Part shown: one piece after another, positions 1 through 7,154 of the stretch
Position numbering within the stretch: the stretch's first letter is position 1
Layout: each line of letters opens with the position of its first letter
Assembly: GCA_943329165.2 (NCBI GenBank)
Contig: CALQCV020000059.1
Location: forward strand, 1 to 9,265
Length of the DNA: 9,265 nucleotides
Reading direction: 5' to 3'
Origin: Candidatus Nitrotoga sp. CP45
Lineage (GTDB): Bacteria > Bacteroidota > Bacteroidia > Flavobacteriales > Flavobacteriaceae
Notes under the pieces: model-generated
The model's database searches: none
Told to the model about the DNA's origin: nothing
Seen by the model: the letters and a program-made list of their open reading frames with translations, nothing else
Position numbers and translations under genes: made by a program

Positions 1-828
1 AAAAAAGTAGAGGAAGATCTAATCGCGATTGCTCAAAAAATAGGTGCAAAAGGAACCATCTATTATCAAAATGAAGCACTCGGAACAGGCCATGCGATTA
101 TGTGCGCCAAAGATTCCCTTACAGGCCCTGCTGTAATTGCTTATGCAGATACGTTGATTCGTGCCGATTTTGATTTAGATAAAACTGCCGACAGCGTTAT
201 TTGGGTAAAACAAGTGGATCATCCGGAATCTTTTGGCGTAATCAATCTAAATGAAGCCGGGGAAATTGTTGAATTGGTAGAAAAACCGGCGGCGTTTGTT
301 TCAGACTTAGCAGTAATCGGAATATACTATTTCAAAGATGTTGCGGTTTTAAGAGATGAGCTTCAGTCTGTTTTGGATAATAATATAATCCACGGTGGCG
401 AATACCAAATTAATGACGGAATTAAGCAAATGATGGCAAAGGGCATGAAATTTGTTCCGGGGCAGGTCGACGAATGGATGGACTGCGGAAATAAGGACGT
501 GACAGTTGAAACAAATTCCAGAATGTTAGGGTTTTTACACAACGACGGTGCGCATTTGGTAGATTATGATGTGAAATTAGAAAATTCGACTATCATTCCG
601 CCGTGTTATATTGGTAAAAATGTAGTTTTAATCGATGCAGTTGTTGGCCCAAACGTATCACTAGGCGACGGCACGCATATTTTTAATAGCACTATCAAAA
701 ATAGTTTGGTACAAACGCATTCTCATATTAAAAATGCTCATTTGGATAATGCGATGATTGGAAACCATGTTAGTTTTGACGGTGATTTTACCAGCATTAG
801 TATTGGAGATTACTCGGTTTTAGAATAA
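1..828 (+). CDS. Sugar-phosphate nucleotidyltransferase with C-terminal left-handed beta-helix (5' partial)
   Basis: The reading frame is open from the first base, so the true start lies upstream; 275 residues are visible. By family, such enzymes transfer a nucleotide from an NTP to a sugar 1-phosphate in the cytoplasm to make an activated sugar for envelope polysaccharide. Visible residue landmarks are GTGHAI (29-33 region), a YAD motif whose Asp50 sits where the metal-binding aspartate is expected, VEKP (93-96) with GIYYF (107-111), GGEYQINDGI (132-141) and EWMDCGN (158-164), all typical of the NTP_transferase fold. From about residue 185 the sequence turns into short irregular hexapeptide-like repeats (IIPPCYIGKNV, AVVGPNVSLGDG, AMIGNHVSF), a left-handed beta-helix as in glucose-1-phosphate thymidylyltransferase-like and GlmU-like proteins. 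The missing N terminus should carry the GxGTRL-type nucleotide signature, so the exact sugar and NTP cannot be named. It lies 73 bp upstream of the TPR gene on the same strand. Confidence 0.9.
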   Translation, partial: KKVEEDLIAIAQKIGAKGTIYYQNEALGTGHAIMCAKDSLTGPAVIAYADTLIRADFDLDKTADSVIWVKQVDHPESFGVINLNEAGEIVELVEKPAAFVSDLAVIGIYYFKDVAVLRDELQSVLDNNIIHGGEYQINDGIKQMMAKGMKFVPGQVDEWMDCGNKDVTVETNSRMLGFLHNDGAHLVDYDVKLENSTIIPPCYIGKNVVLIDAVVGPNVSLGDGTHIFNSTIKNSLVQTHSHIKNAHLDNAMIGNHVSFDGDFTSISIGDYSVLE

Positions 829-843
829 AAGAAACTGAAACGA

Positions 844-866
844 AGTTCACGGAACTCCAATAAAAA
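844..866 (+). terminator. Weak terminator-like hairpin after the nucleotidyltransferase gene
   Basis: A 5-bp stem AGTTC (844-848) and GAACT (852-856) with a 3-base loop is followed by an A-rich, not T-rich, stretch on the forward strand. Without a U-tract this is a poor intrinsic terminator, so transcription may continue into the TPR operon. Reported only as a possible site. Confidence 0.2.
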
Positions 867-901
867 ATAAATTTTGGTGAAATAAATAAATTTAGCTTAA
901 A

Positions 902-2257
902 ATGAAAAAAATTCAAATGTATTGTCTATTACTTTTTGGAATGCTTTGCCTTCCAAATATCACTTTGGCTCAGGACGAACCAACGAATGATGTTGTGACA
1001 ATAGATAATGGATTTGAAGATTTATTCTATGAGGCAATCCAACAAAAAAGTATCGAAAACTATGACAAGGCAATTGAAGCTTTGGAAAAAGGGAAACTTA
1101 TTGAACCTGAAAATCCGGTGGTTTATTTCGAATTAGGGAAGAATTACTTAGCGCAAAAAAAGTATAATGAAGCCTATGAAAACTTTGAAAAAGCTGTAAA
1201 AATTGATCCGGAAAACCGTTGGGCTTGGGTTGGAATGTACGATGTTTGTTATGCCGTACGAGATTACGATAAGGCGATTCCGATAGTTGAAAAATTGGCA
1301 ACATTCAAGGAAGATTATAAAGAAGACCTGGCTTCTTTGTATATGAATACACAGCAATTTGACAAAGCATTGGATTTGATAAATGAATTGAATGCAAAAT
1401 TTGGAAAATCTGATAAACGCGAATTATATAAAGCAGATATTCTAAAAGATGCCAAATACCAATCGGCTGAAAAGTTCAATTTGTTGGACCAAATCAAGAA
1501 ATTTCCAAAAGAAGAATCCAATTATATCGCTTTGATTTATATTTATTCACAGAGTAATCAGGAAGAAAAAGCATTAGAAATTGCGCAGAAATTAGAAAAA
1601 GAAATACCAACTTCCGATTGGGCGCAAGTGAGTTTGTTTAAGTTTCATTTGAATACTAATGATGGGGATGATGCCGTGAAAGCCATGAATATTGTATTTT
1701 CAAGCAAAAAAATAGATGCGAAAATTAAACACAGAATGCTCAATGAGTTTCTTATTTTCACCAAAAACAATTCAAAATACGAACCCGATTTAGACAAAGC
1801 CATTTCTTATTTTGATAATGATAAGGAAGTAAGAGTTGCCAAAGAAATAGGTAATTTTTATTATTCTAAAGCTAATTTTGGGAAAGCCATCAAGTATTTA
1901 AATATGCATTTAATAAGTGCTCAAGACGACGTTGAAACGCAGCTAGTACTGCTACAGGCTTACACAGAAAATCAGCAGTTTAATGATTTGGCAAAAAGAG
2001 CAGATGACTTGACACAACTTTTCCCAACACAACCTCAGTTTTATTATTATGCGGGTCTTGCTAATAATCAACTCAAAAACTTTAAAAAAGCAGCAACCAT
2101 CTTAGATTCCGGTTTAGATTTTGTTGTTGACGACGCGTCTTTAGAAATCAATTTTAATATTCAATTGGGAGAGGCTTATAGCGGTTTAGCAGATACAAAT
2201 AAGAAAGAAAAGTATTTTACCAAAGCGGATGAGCTCATAAAAAAACAAAAAAAATAA
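902..2257 (+). CDS. Secreted tetratricopeptide repeat (TPR) protein
   Basis: A 451-residue protein. Residues 1-23 form a signal peptide: MKK, a hydrophobic stretch YCLLLFGMLCLP, then ITLA before Gln24, a normal signal peptidase I site, so the mature protein should be periplasmic. The rest is alpha-helical with TPR repeats. Clear units lie near 38-72 (ending LIEPENP), 73-106 (ALxxxxKYxEAxxxFExAVKIDPEN pattern) and 107-136, with further ones near 141-172, 207-236, 311-340, 345-376, 378-405 and 416-446. TPRs make protein-binding solenoids; no catalytic motif is visible, so the role is probably that of a scaffold. The stop codon overlaps the start of the next gene by one base, implying translational coupling with the DUF4292 lipoprotein and co-function with the EnvC-like protein. 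The partner is unknown. The start is chosen because it gives an intact signal peptide. Confidence 0.9.
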   Translation: MKKIQMYCLLLFGMLCLPNITLAQDEPTNDVVTIDNGFEDLFYEAIQQKSIENYDKAIEALEKGKLIEPENPVVYFELGKNYLAQKKYNEAYENFEKAVKIDPENRWAWVGMYDVCYAVRDYDKAIPIVEKLATFKEDYKEDLASLYMNTQQFDKALDLINELNAKFGKSDKRELYKADILKDAKYQSAEKFNLLDQIKKFPKEESNYIALIYIYSQSNQEEKALEIAQKLEKEIPTSDWAQVSLFKFHLNTNDGDDAVKAMNIVFSSKKIDAKIKHRMLNEFLIFTKNNSKYEPDLDKAISYFDNDKEVRVAKEIGNFYYSKANFGKAIKYLNMHLISAQDDVETQLVLLQAYTENQQFNDLAKRADDLTQLFPTQPQFYYYAGLANNQLKNFKKAATILDSGLDFVVDDASLEINFNIQLGEAYSGLADTNKKEKYFTKADELIKKQKK

Positions 2258-3045
2258 TGAAAAAAGGATTGTTTATTCTGGCGATTATTTTTTTAAGTTC
2301 CTGTAAATCGAAAGCGGTATTTCTTGAGACAAAGACTCCAGCATCAGGCATAAATGAGGAAAATGTTTTGACTTCTGAAAAAATAATTCAAAATCATTAC
2401 AATAATAAAAATGATTTTTCGACGTTATATATCAGGGCAAGCGCTAAATACAAACACGAAGATGATTCACAAAGTGTTTCTGCAGAAATCAAAATAAAGA
2501 AGGACGAGAAGATTTTAGTCAGCATCCGTGTATTGGGAATCACGGTGGCAAAAGCACTGATTACACCAAACGAAGTAAAGTATTATGAAAAAATAAACGG
2601 GAACTATTTTGAAGGAAATTATGAGGCGTTGAGCCAATGGTTGGGAACCGATTTAGATTTTAATAAAATACAAAACATGCTTATCGGTAAGCCAATAGAC
2701 GATTTGACCAAAGAGAATTATTCATTTGTAGAAACAGATAAATTCTTTAAATTATATGCCGTTAAAGACAAAACCGAAAAATCTTTTTTCTTTGAAGCAG
2801 AGCATTTTTTATTAAAAAAACAGGAAATTAGTCAACCGGAAAAAGGAAGAAGTTTTGAAGTGAACTACCCTAATTTTTTGAATTTTGCTTCGGGAATTTT
2901 TCCGGGAATTTTGACAATAAATGCATTTCAAAAGAAAGGAAAAACAACTATCATAGTTGATTATAATTCGATAACGTTGAATGAAGATTTATCTTTTCCT
3001 TACAGTGTCCCTGATGGATACGATAGAATTTATATAAAAGATTAG
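2257..3045 (+). CDS. DUF4292 family lipoprotein (LolB-like fold suspected)
   Basis: A 262-residue predicted lipoprotein. Residues 1-16 are a type II signal peptide: MKKGLFILAIIFLSSC, with lipobox LSSC and lipidated Cys16. The residues after the cysteine (KSKA) lack the acidic cluster reported as a surface-export signal in Flavobacteriia, so a periplasm-facing location is inferred. The mature part has the look of DUF4292: FSTLYIRASAKY (54-65), an alternating beta pattern KILVSIRVLGITVAKALITPNEVKYY (split 85-94 and 95-110), then DFNKIQNMLIGKP (134-146) and beta strands to the end. I recall this family as resembling the LolA/LolB half-barrel that handles lipoproteins; that is from memory and not shown by the sequence. 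The gene starts on the last base of the TPR stop codon (TAATG) and is followed 16 bp later by the EnvC-like gene, so the three are almost certainly one operon. Confidence 0.85.
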   Translation: MKKGLFILAIIFLSSCKSKAVFLETKTPASGINEENVLTSEKIIQNHYNNKNDFSTLYIRASAKYKHEDDSQSVSAEIKIKKDEKILVSIRVLGITVAKALITPNEVKYYEKINGNYFEGNYEALSQWLGTDLDFNKIQNMLIGKPIDDLTKENYSFVETDKFFKLYAVKDKTEKSFFFEAEHFLLKKQEISQPEKGRSFEVNYPNFLNFASGIFPGILTINAFQKKGKTTIIVDYNSITLNEDLSFPYSVPDGYDRIYIKD

Positions 3046-3061
3046 TCAAAATAAAATAACA

Positions 3062-4324
3062 ATGCTAAAATTATTTCTCTCTTTATTATTTTTTTGTTTC
3101 ACGATTCAAATGTGGAGCCAACCTCCCACTCAAGAAGAACTTGAAGAGCGCAAAGCTAAAATCCAGTTAGAGATTCAGGAAAAAGAACAGCTATTACAAT
3201 CCGTAAAAAGCAAAGAAAAATCGGTGGTTACTCAGTTAATGCTTCAAAAAGAAAAGATTGGTTTGAAAGAAAAATTAATAAAAACAACTGAGAAACAAAC
3301 CAAATTGTTAGGCAATGATATTTATGTAAATCAAATTAAAATCAATCAACTTAATCTCGATTTGGAGCAGCTAAGAAAGGATTATGCCGCGATGATTATG
3401 AAGTCATATAAAAGTCGATCAGAACAAAGCCGAGCCATGTTTTTATTGTCTTCAGAAAACTTTTTGCAAGCTTATAAAAGAGCGCAGTATATGAAACAAT
3501 ATGCTAGCTACAGAAAAATGCAAGGGCAAGAAATAGCAGGAAAAACAAAGCAATTGGTTGGTTATACTAATAAAATTGTTGTCCAAAAAACGGAAAAGGA
3601 AAAGTTAATCACGGAAAACGAAAACGAAAAGAAAGAATTAGTAAAAGAGAAACGAGAGCAGGAAAAAATAGCACTACAAATACAAAAAGATAAGGGTAAA
3701 ATCACGGCAGAAATCAAGAAGAAGCAACAGGAAGCCAGAAAGATTGACGCGCAGATTCAAAAATTAATTAGGGAAACGATTGCAGCAGCCAATAAGAAAA
3801 CAGCAGCGGCAAAAGCCAAAGCAAACCCAAAAGCAACCACAGCTGCATCGACAAAAGCGGTGGAATCTTCAACAAAAATTGTATTGACTTCAGAAGGGCA
3901 ATTGGTTGCCAATAATTTCAGAGCCAATAAAGGAAAATTGCCGTGGCCTGTTGAAAAAGGAGCCGTCTCTTTACCTTATGGTGATCAGCCACATCCCATA
4001 TATAAAACACTTACGGTTCATAATAGCGGTGTTGAAATTACTACAGAAAACGGTGCTTTAGCCAGAGCTGTTTTTGGCGGTGAAGTGACTAAAGTAATTA
4101 AATTATCGCCACTAAATATTGCAGTTTTTGTTCAGCATGGAGATTATTTCACGGTATATCAAAACCTAAGTAGTGTGAGCGTAAGCGTTGGAGATAAAGT
4201 TTCTACTAAACAAACCTTAGGGAAAATTAGAACTAACGGAGACACAGGGAAAACTATTGTGAAATTCCTTATACTTCAAAATACGACATACAATAATCCA
4301 GCTACATGGTTATTTAATATGTAA
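3062..4324 (+). CDS. EnvC-like murein hydrolase activator: coiled coil plus degenerate LytM (M23) domain
   Basis: A 420-residue exported protein. Residues 1-19 form a signal peptide (hydrophobic LFLSLLFFCFTI, then QMWS before Gln20). Residues 24-115 and about 140-240 are long charged coiled coils rich in Glu, Lys and Gln. Residues 240-270 are an Ala/Lys/Thr linker. Residues 290-420 are a LytM/M23 domain, recognisable from LPWPVEKG, VFGGEV, VFVQHGDYFTVYQNLS and VSVGDKV. The zinc and catalytic positions are lost: the HxGxD motif reads NSGVE (Asn321, Glu325), the YxHL histidine is Asn368, and the HLHFE motif reads IVKFL (399-403). It is therefore not expected to cut peptidoglycan. E. coli EnvC has the same architecture with a degenerate domain and activates division amidases at the septum, so a similar role is inferred. 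It is the last gene of the operon with the TPR and DUF4292 genes, before a strong hairpin. Confidence 0.88.
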   Translation: MLKLFLSLLFFCFTIQMWSQPPTQEELEERKAKIQLEIQEKEQLLQSVKSKEKSVVTQLMLQKEKIGLKEKLIKTTEKQTKLLGNDIYVNQIKINQLNLDLEQLRKDYAAMIMKSYKSRSEQSRAMFLLSSENFLQAYKRAQYMKQYASYRKMQGQEIAGKTKQLVGYTNKIVVQKTEKEKLITENENEKKELVKEKREQEKIALQIQKDKGKITAEIKKKQQEARKIDAQIQKLIRETIAAANKKTAAAKAKANPKATTAASTKAVESSTKIVLTSEGQLVANNFRANKGKLPWPVEKGAVSLPYGDQPHPIYKTLTVHNSGVEITTENGALARAVFGGEVTKVIKLSPLNIAVFVQHGDYFTVYQNLSSVSVSVGDKVSTKQTLGKIRTNGDTGKTIVKFLILQNTTYNNPATWLFNM

Positions 4325-4340
4325 AACACACGTAAAAAAA

Positions 4341-4394
4341 TTAACCGCAAATTCGCAAATTATTGTAATATATAATTTGCGAATTTGCGGTTAA
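4341..4394. repeat. Near-perfect palindrome, 23-bp arms and 8-base loop; likely bidirectional terminator and solo copy of the CGCAAA repeat family
   Basis: Arms 4341-4363 and 4372-4394 are exactly complementary over 23 bp, with loop TGTAATAT. The outer part of each arm begins TTAACCGCAAATTCGCAAAT. It sits 17 bp after the EnvC-like stop codon and 31 bp before the end of the convergent thioesterase gene, where a two-way terminator is expected, though it lacks a T-run directly after either arm. The arm sequence matches, apart from a missing G, the repeats flanking the GxxExxY gene (AACCGCAAAGTTCGCAAAG), so it belongs to the same dispersed repeat family. Confidence 0.85.
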
Positions 4395-4424
4395 AAAACA
4401 ATCAACATATTAAATATGTATCAG

Positions 4425-4934
4425 CTATAAAAACAATGCTTTCAATTCGGTAGCATCATGCGGATTCATTTTTCCGGCCAAAACCAAACTCAATTGTTTT
4501 CTGCGCAAAGCAGCATCATATCTGGCTTTTTCCTCATCAGTTTGAGGAATAATTTGTGGAACAGGAACAGGATTACCTATTTCATCAACGGCAACAAAAG
4601 TATAAATGGCTTCGTTAGCTTTAGTTTTATTTCCCGATTCCCTATCTTCTATCCATACATCCAAAAAAATTTCCATCGAGGATGTAAAAGCACGAGAAAC
4701 TTTGGCTTCAACTGTTACCACGCTTCCTAAAGGAATGGCACGATTAAAAGCAACGTGATTTACAGAAGCAGTGACCGTAATTCTTCGCGAATGTCTTCTG
4801 GCAGCAATGCTTGCGGCTCTGTCCATTCGGGCTAATAATTCGCCTCCAAAAAGATTATTTAAAGGATTGGTTTCGCTTGGTAAAACTAAATCAGTTAAGA
4901 TGGTTAGCGATTCAGAAGGATGTTTAGGACTCAT
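4425..4934 (-). CDS. Hotdog-fold acyl-CoA thioesterase (YciA/BFIT-like)
   Basis: A 169-residue cytoplasmic enzyme expected to hydrolyse acyl-CoA to free fatty acid and CoA. The signature is at residues 18-38: VLPSETNPLNNLFGGELLARM, ending in Asp39 region, that is NPxxxLFGGxLLxxMD, with the aspartate on the central hotdog helix as the usual catalytic acid. This is followed by ASIAARRHS, then the beta-sheet strands ITVTASVNHVAF, GSVVTVEAKVSR and SMEIFLDVWIE. The tail from about residue 130 is charged and helical. The length fits the single-hotdog YciA/acyl-CoA hydrolase family. I start at Met 4934 (MSPKHPSESL) because the upstream in-frame ATG at 5006 would overlap the preceding gene and translate straight through its terminator hairpin. 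The chain-length preference cannot be told from sequence. Confidence 0.9.
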   Translation of the reverse strand: MSPKHPSESLTILTDLVLPSETNPLNNLFGGELLARMDRAASIAARRHSRRITVTASVNHVAFNRAIPLGSVVTVEAKVSRAFTSSMEIFLDVWIEDRESGNKTKANEAIYTFVAVDEIGNPVPVPQIIPQTDEEKARYDAALRRKQLSLVLAGKMNPHDATELKALFL

Positions 4935-4960
4935 ACTTTTTTTTGTAAAGGTACTTACTG

Positions 4961-4990
4961 AAAACAAAAAATCCCGACAAATCGGGATTA
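4961..4990 (-). terminator. Intrinsic terminator of the HU/SPOR gene
   Basis: On the reverse strand an 8-bp perfect stem AATCCCGA / TCGGGATT (4982-4989 with 4970-4977) with a 4-base loop is followed at once by TTTTTGTTTT. It begins just 3 bases beyond the stop codon of the SPOR-domain gene. This is the clearest rho-independent terminator in the window, and it implies that the thioesterase downstream has its own promoter in the short gap before 4934. Confidence 0.85.
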
Positions 4991-4992
4991 AT

Positions 4993-5931
4993 TTATTCTT
5001 GTTCAATCAAAAGCCAGGCATCTTTGTTGTCTAATTTTTGAATGTCTTTCATCGCTTGATGTGCTTCAGTGTAAGTAGAATAACTTCCATAAAGCACAGG
5101 GAATAAGCCATGCTTGTTTGGCGCTAATCTTTTGGCCTTTTTAAATCCTAATTTTAGCAATCTTTCATACTGAGCTTCTGCATTGCTTTCTATTCTAAAG
5201 GCGCCAGCCACCACACAATATGGCAATTTTTCAGTAGCAACTGTTAGTGTAACTTCGGGTAATGGATTTGAAATATAAAAAGTAGCTTCCTGAATTTTTT
5301 GATTTACTTTTTTCTGAACATTGGTCTCTACGATAAGTGTTTCTTGCGCAATTTGGTTTTCGTAATATTTGTAACCAAAAGTTCCTGTAATTCCCGCAGC
5401 TAACAAGAAAACAGCAGCATATTTTAAAACGGAATAGTTTTTCTTTTTCTCTGGCGTGAAAATAATTGGCGTTTTTTCTTCTAATTGCTGAACTTCTTTT
5501 TTGTAAACTTCACGTTTTACCAAAGGCGAAACAAAGGAACTCAATCCAAAAGATGCAGTAAGATAATTGATTTGATCTAAAGGAACGAAAACAATATTTT
5601 TTTCAGAATTCAATGAAAAATCACCAACATTTTTTACCGAAAAACTTCCGAATTCCTGAATTTTAATCTTCCAGTGCGACACTTCGTTTTGGATAATATT
5701 TACCGCAATTTCATAGGATATTTTTTCAGCTTCTGCCAAATGGTTTGCCAACAACCCGTCATTATTTTTAATAAACGGATTGAATGATACCATCTTTTTT
5801 GGAGGATAAAATGAATGCGAGTTTTCGTCCAATTGTGCTGACTGAAATTCAGTCAGAAATGCACCAAATCCTGGTACGGTAACACATTGATAGCGATATA
5901 ATAATTGGGAAATGTATTGTTCAATCTTCAT
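4993..5931 (-). CDS. HU-CCDC81-type domain / transmembrane / SPOR domain protein
   Basis: A 312-residue single-pass membrane protein. Residues 1-58 form an HU-like domain (MKIEQYISQLLYRYQCVTVPGFGAF, split as IEQYISQLLYRY and VTVPGFGAF; then MVSFNPFIKNNDG), followed by a second related domain at about 60-135 (LLANHLAEAEKIS, IQEFGSFSV); together these match the paired HU-CCDC81 domains of Bacteroidota. After a basic linker (KREVYKKE, EKKKNY) comes one membrane segment at 168-186 (LKYAAVFLLAAGITGTFGY). Residues 236-311 form a SPOR domain (LPYCVVAGAFRIESNAEAQ ... GLFPVLYGSYSTYTEAHQAM), a fold that binds glycan strands lacking stem peptides at division sites. The positive charge before the membrane segment and absence of a signal peptide predict the N terminus inside and SPOR in the periplasm. 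It is divergent from dprA, and has its own promoter and terminator, so it is likely monocistronic. Confidence 0.88.
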   Translation of the reverse strand: MKIEQYISQLLYRYQCVTVPGFGAFLTEFQSAQLDENSHSFYPPKKMVSFNPFIKNNDGLLANHLAEAEKISYEIAVNIIQNEVSHWKIKIQEFGSFSVKNVGDFSLNSEKNIVFVPLDQINYLTASFGLSSFVSPLVKREVYKKEVQQLEEKTPIIFTPEKKKNYSVLKYAAVFLLAAGITGTFGYKYYENQIAQETLIVETNVQKKVNQKIQEATFYISNPLPEVTLTVATEKLPYCVVAGAFRIESNAEAQYERLLKLGFKKAKRLAPNKHGLFPVLYGSYSTYTEAHQAMKDIQKLDNKDAWLLIEQE

Positions 5932-5936
5932 AACAA

Positions 5937-5966
5937 CAAATTTAGATAAACAATAATACTATCAAA
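5937..5966 (-). promoter_or_regulatory. Bacteroidota-type promoter of the HU/SPOR gene
   Basis: On the reverse strand there is TTTG (5963-5966), an 18-base spacer, and TAAATTTG (5937-5944), which matches the Bacteroidota consensus TTTG / TAnnTTTG with spacing in the known range. The -7 box ends only 5 bases before the ATG at 5931, so the transcript would be leaderless or nearly so. Confidence 0.65.
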
Positions 5967-6009
5967 AAATTATTCATACTATTTATTAACAATCCAAAGA
6001 AAAAATATT

Positions 6010-6017
6010 TATTTTTG
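6010..6017 (+). promoter_or_regulatory. Candidate -7 promoter box of dprA
   Basis: TATTTTTG is an exact match to TAnnTTTG, ending 15 bases before the dprA ATG. I find no good -33 TTTG at the right distance upstream (about 5985-5992), so this is a one-box prediction. Confidence 0.45.
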
Positions 6018-6032
6018 TAGTAAAATAAGCAC

Positions 6033-7151
6033 ATGGACTCAACGGAACTTTTTAACATTTTAGCACTTCTAAAAGTGGAAGGCGTTGGGGATGTTGTTGC
6101 CAAAAAACTCATAAATTATTGTGGATCAGCTGAAAGTGTATTTAACTCGAAATCACATTCATTAAAAACAATTGATGGAATAGGTTCTATTTTGATTAAA
6201 AACCTAAAGGATAAAACCGTTTTTGAAAAAGCCGAACAGGAGTTGCGTTTTATTGAGAAAGAGAAAGCAACTATTTTGTATTACAAAAACGACGATTATC
6301 CGAACAAGCTAAAACATTGCATTGATGGACCGGTTTTGCTTTTTGGTTCGGGGAATATAAACTTCGAAAACAGGAAAATAATAAGCATTGTTGGTACACG
6401 AGAAGTTACTTCGCATGGTGTAGATTTTTGTAGAAAGCTGATAGAAGATTTAGCCGTTTTTAAGCCAACAATCGTAAGCGGATTTGCTTATGGTGTAGAT
6501 ATTATTGCGCATCAGGCCGCGATGGAAAACAAGCTCCAAACAATCGGTGTTTTGGCTCATGGTTTAAATCAAGTGTATCCAAAACCGCACAAGAAATATG
6601 TTGCCAAAATGGAAAATAATGGTGGATTTCTTACGGAGTTTTGGAGCAATTCTAATCCCGAAAAAGAGAATTTTGTAAAAAGAAATCGAATCGTTGCCGG
6701 AATGAGCGAAGCAACTATTGTAATTGAAAGTGCCGAAAAAGGTGGTTCATTAATTACGGCAATAATGGCAAATGATTACAATCGTGATGTGTTTGCTGTT
6801 CCCGGAAGGATTTCAGATAAATACAGTCAAGGGTGCAATAATTTAATCAAAACACAACGAGCTAATTTAATGACATCGGCAGCTGATTTGGTTTACATTC
6901 TGAATTGGGAATTGGAGATTGCTTCGAAATCTCGCAATGAAAAGGCGGTTATTCAAAAACAGCTATTTGTTTCTTTAAATAATGAGGAACAAAAAGTCTA
7001 TAATTATCTGCAACAAAACGGAAAACAATTGTTAGATATTATTGCCCTCGAATGTGATTTCCCAATTTTTAGAATATCGCCTTTACTTTTAAATATGGAA
7101 TTAAAAGGAGTTGTCAGGCCTTTGCCTGGGAAATTGTTTGAAGCGATTTAG
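6033..7151 (+). CDS. dprA: DNA-processing protein DprA
   Basis: A 372-residue cytoplasmic protein. DprA binds single-stranded DNA and loads RecA on it during natural transformation, and is kept in many non-competent species. Residues 9-58 are a helix-hairpin-helix/SAM-like region (LKVEGVGDVVAKKL, IDGIGSIL). Residues 90-290 are the Rossmann-like core with the family motifs in order: IVGTR (119-123), SGFAYGVDIIAH (149-160), GVLAHGLNQVYP (172-183), FVKRNRIVAGMSEATIVIES (214-233), GSLITA (238-243), VFAVPG (253-258) and GCNNLIK (267-273). Residues 315-370 form a C-terminal winged-helix (DML1-like) domain. Length and motif order are normal for full-length DprA. It diverges from the SPOR gene, and its stop codon lies 3 bp from that of convergent trpS. 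No other competence genes are in view, so competence itself is not established. Confidence 0.97.
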   Translation: MDSTELFNILALLKVEGVGDVVAKKLINYCGSAESVFNSKSHSLKTIDGIGSILIKNLKDKTVFEKAEQELRFIEKEKATILYYKNDDYPNKLKHCIDGPVLLFGSGNINFENRKIISIVGTREVTSHGVDFCRKLIEDLAVFKPTIVSGFAYGVDIIAHQAAMENKLQTIGVLAHGLNQVYPKPHKKYVAKMENNGGFLTEFWSNSNPEKENFVKRNRIVAGMSEATIVIESAEKGGSLITAIMANDYNRDVFAVPGRISDKYSQGCNNLIKTQRANLMTSAADLVYILNWELEIASKSRNEKAVIQKQLFVSLNNEEQKVYNYLQQNGKQLLDIIALECDFPIFRISPLLLNMELKGVVRPLPGKLFEAI

Positions 7152-7154
7152 ATT

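Noticed and set aside
1098..1521. Reverse-strand ORFs inside the TPR gene
   Set aside because: They are shadows of a long coding frame with clear TPR repeats and have no start context or recognisable domain.
4935..5006. Longer thioesterase start at 5006 (24 extra residues)
   Set aside because: It would overlap the HU/SPOR stop codon and translate through a clear intrinsic terminator; the extra residues do not look like part of the hotdog family.
4458..5034. Forward-strand ORFs opposite the thioesterase gene
   Set aside because: They are antisense to a well-recognised gene, and their translations match no family I know.
7115..7128. CAGGC / GCCTG hairpin as a trpS terminator inside the end of dprA
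   Set aside because: The 5-bp stem lies within DprA codons and has no T-run on the trpS strand.
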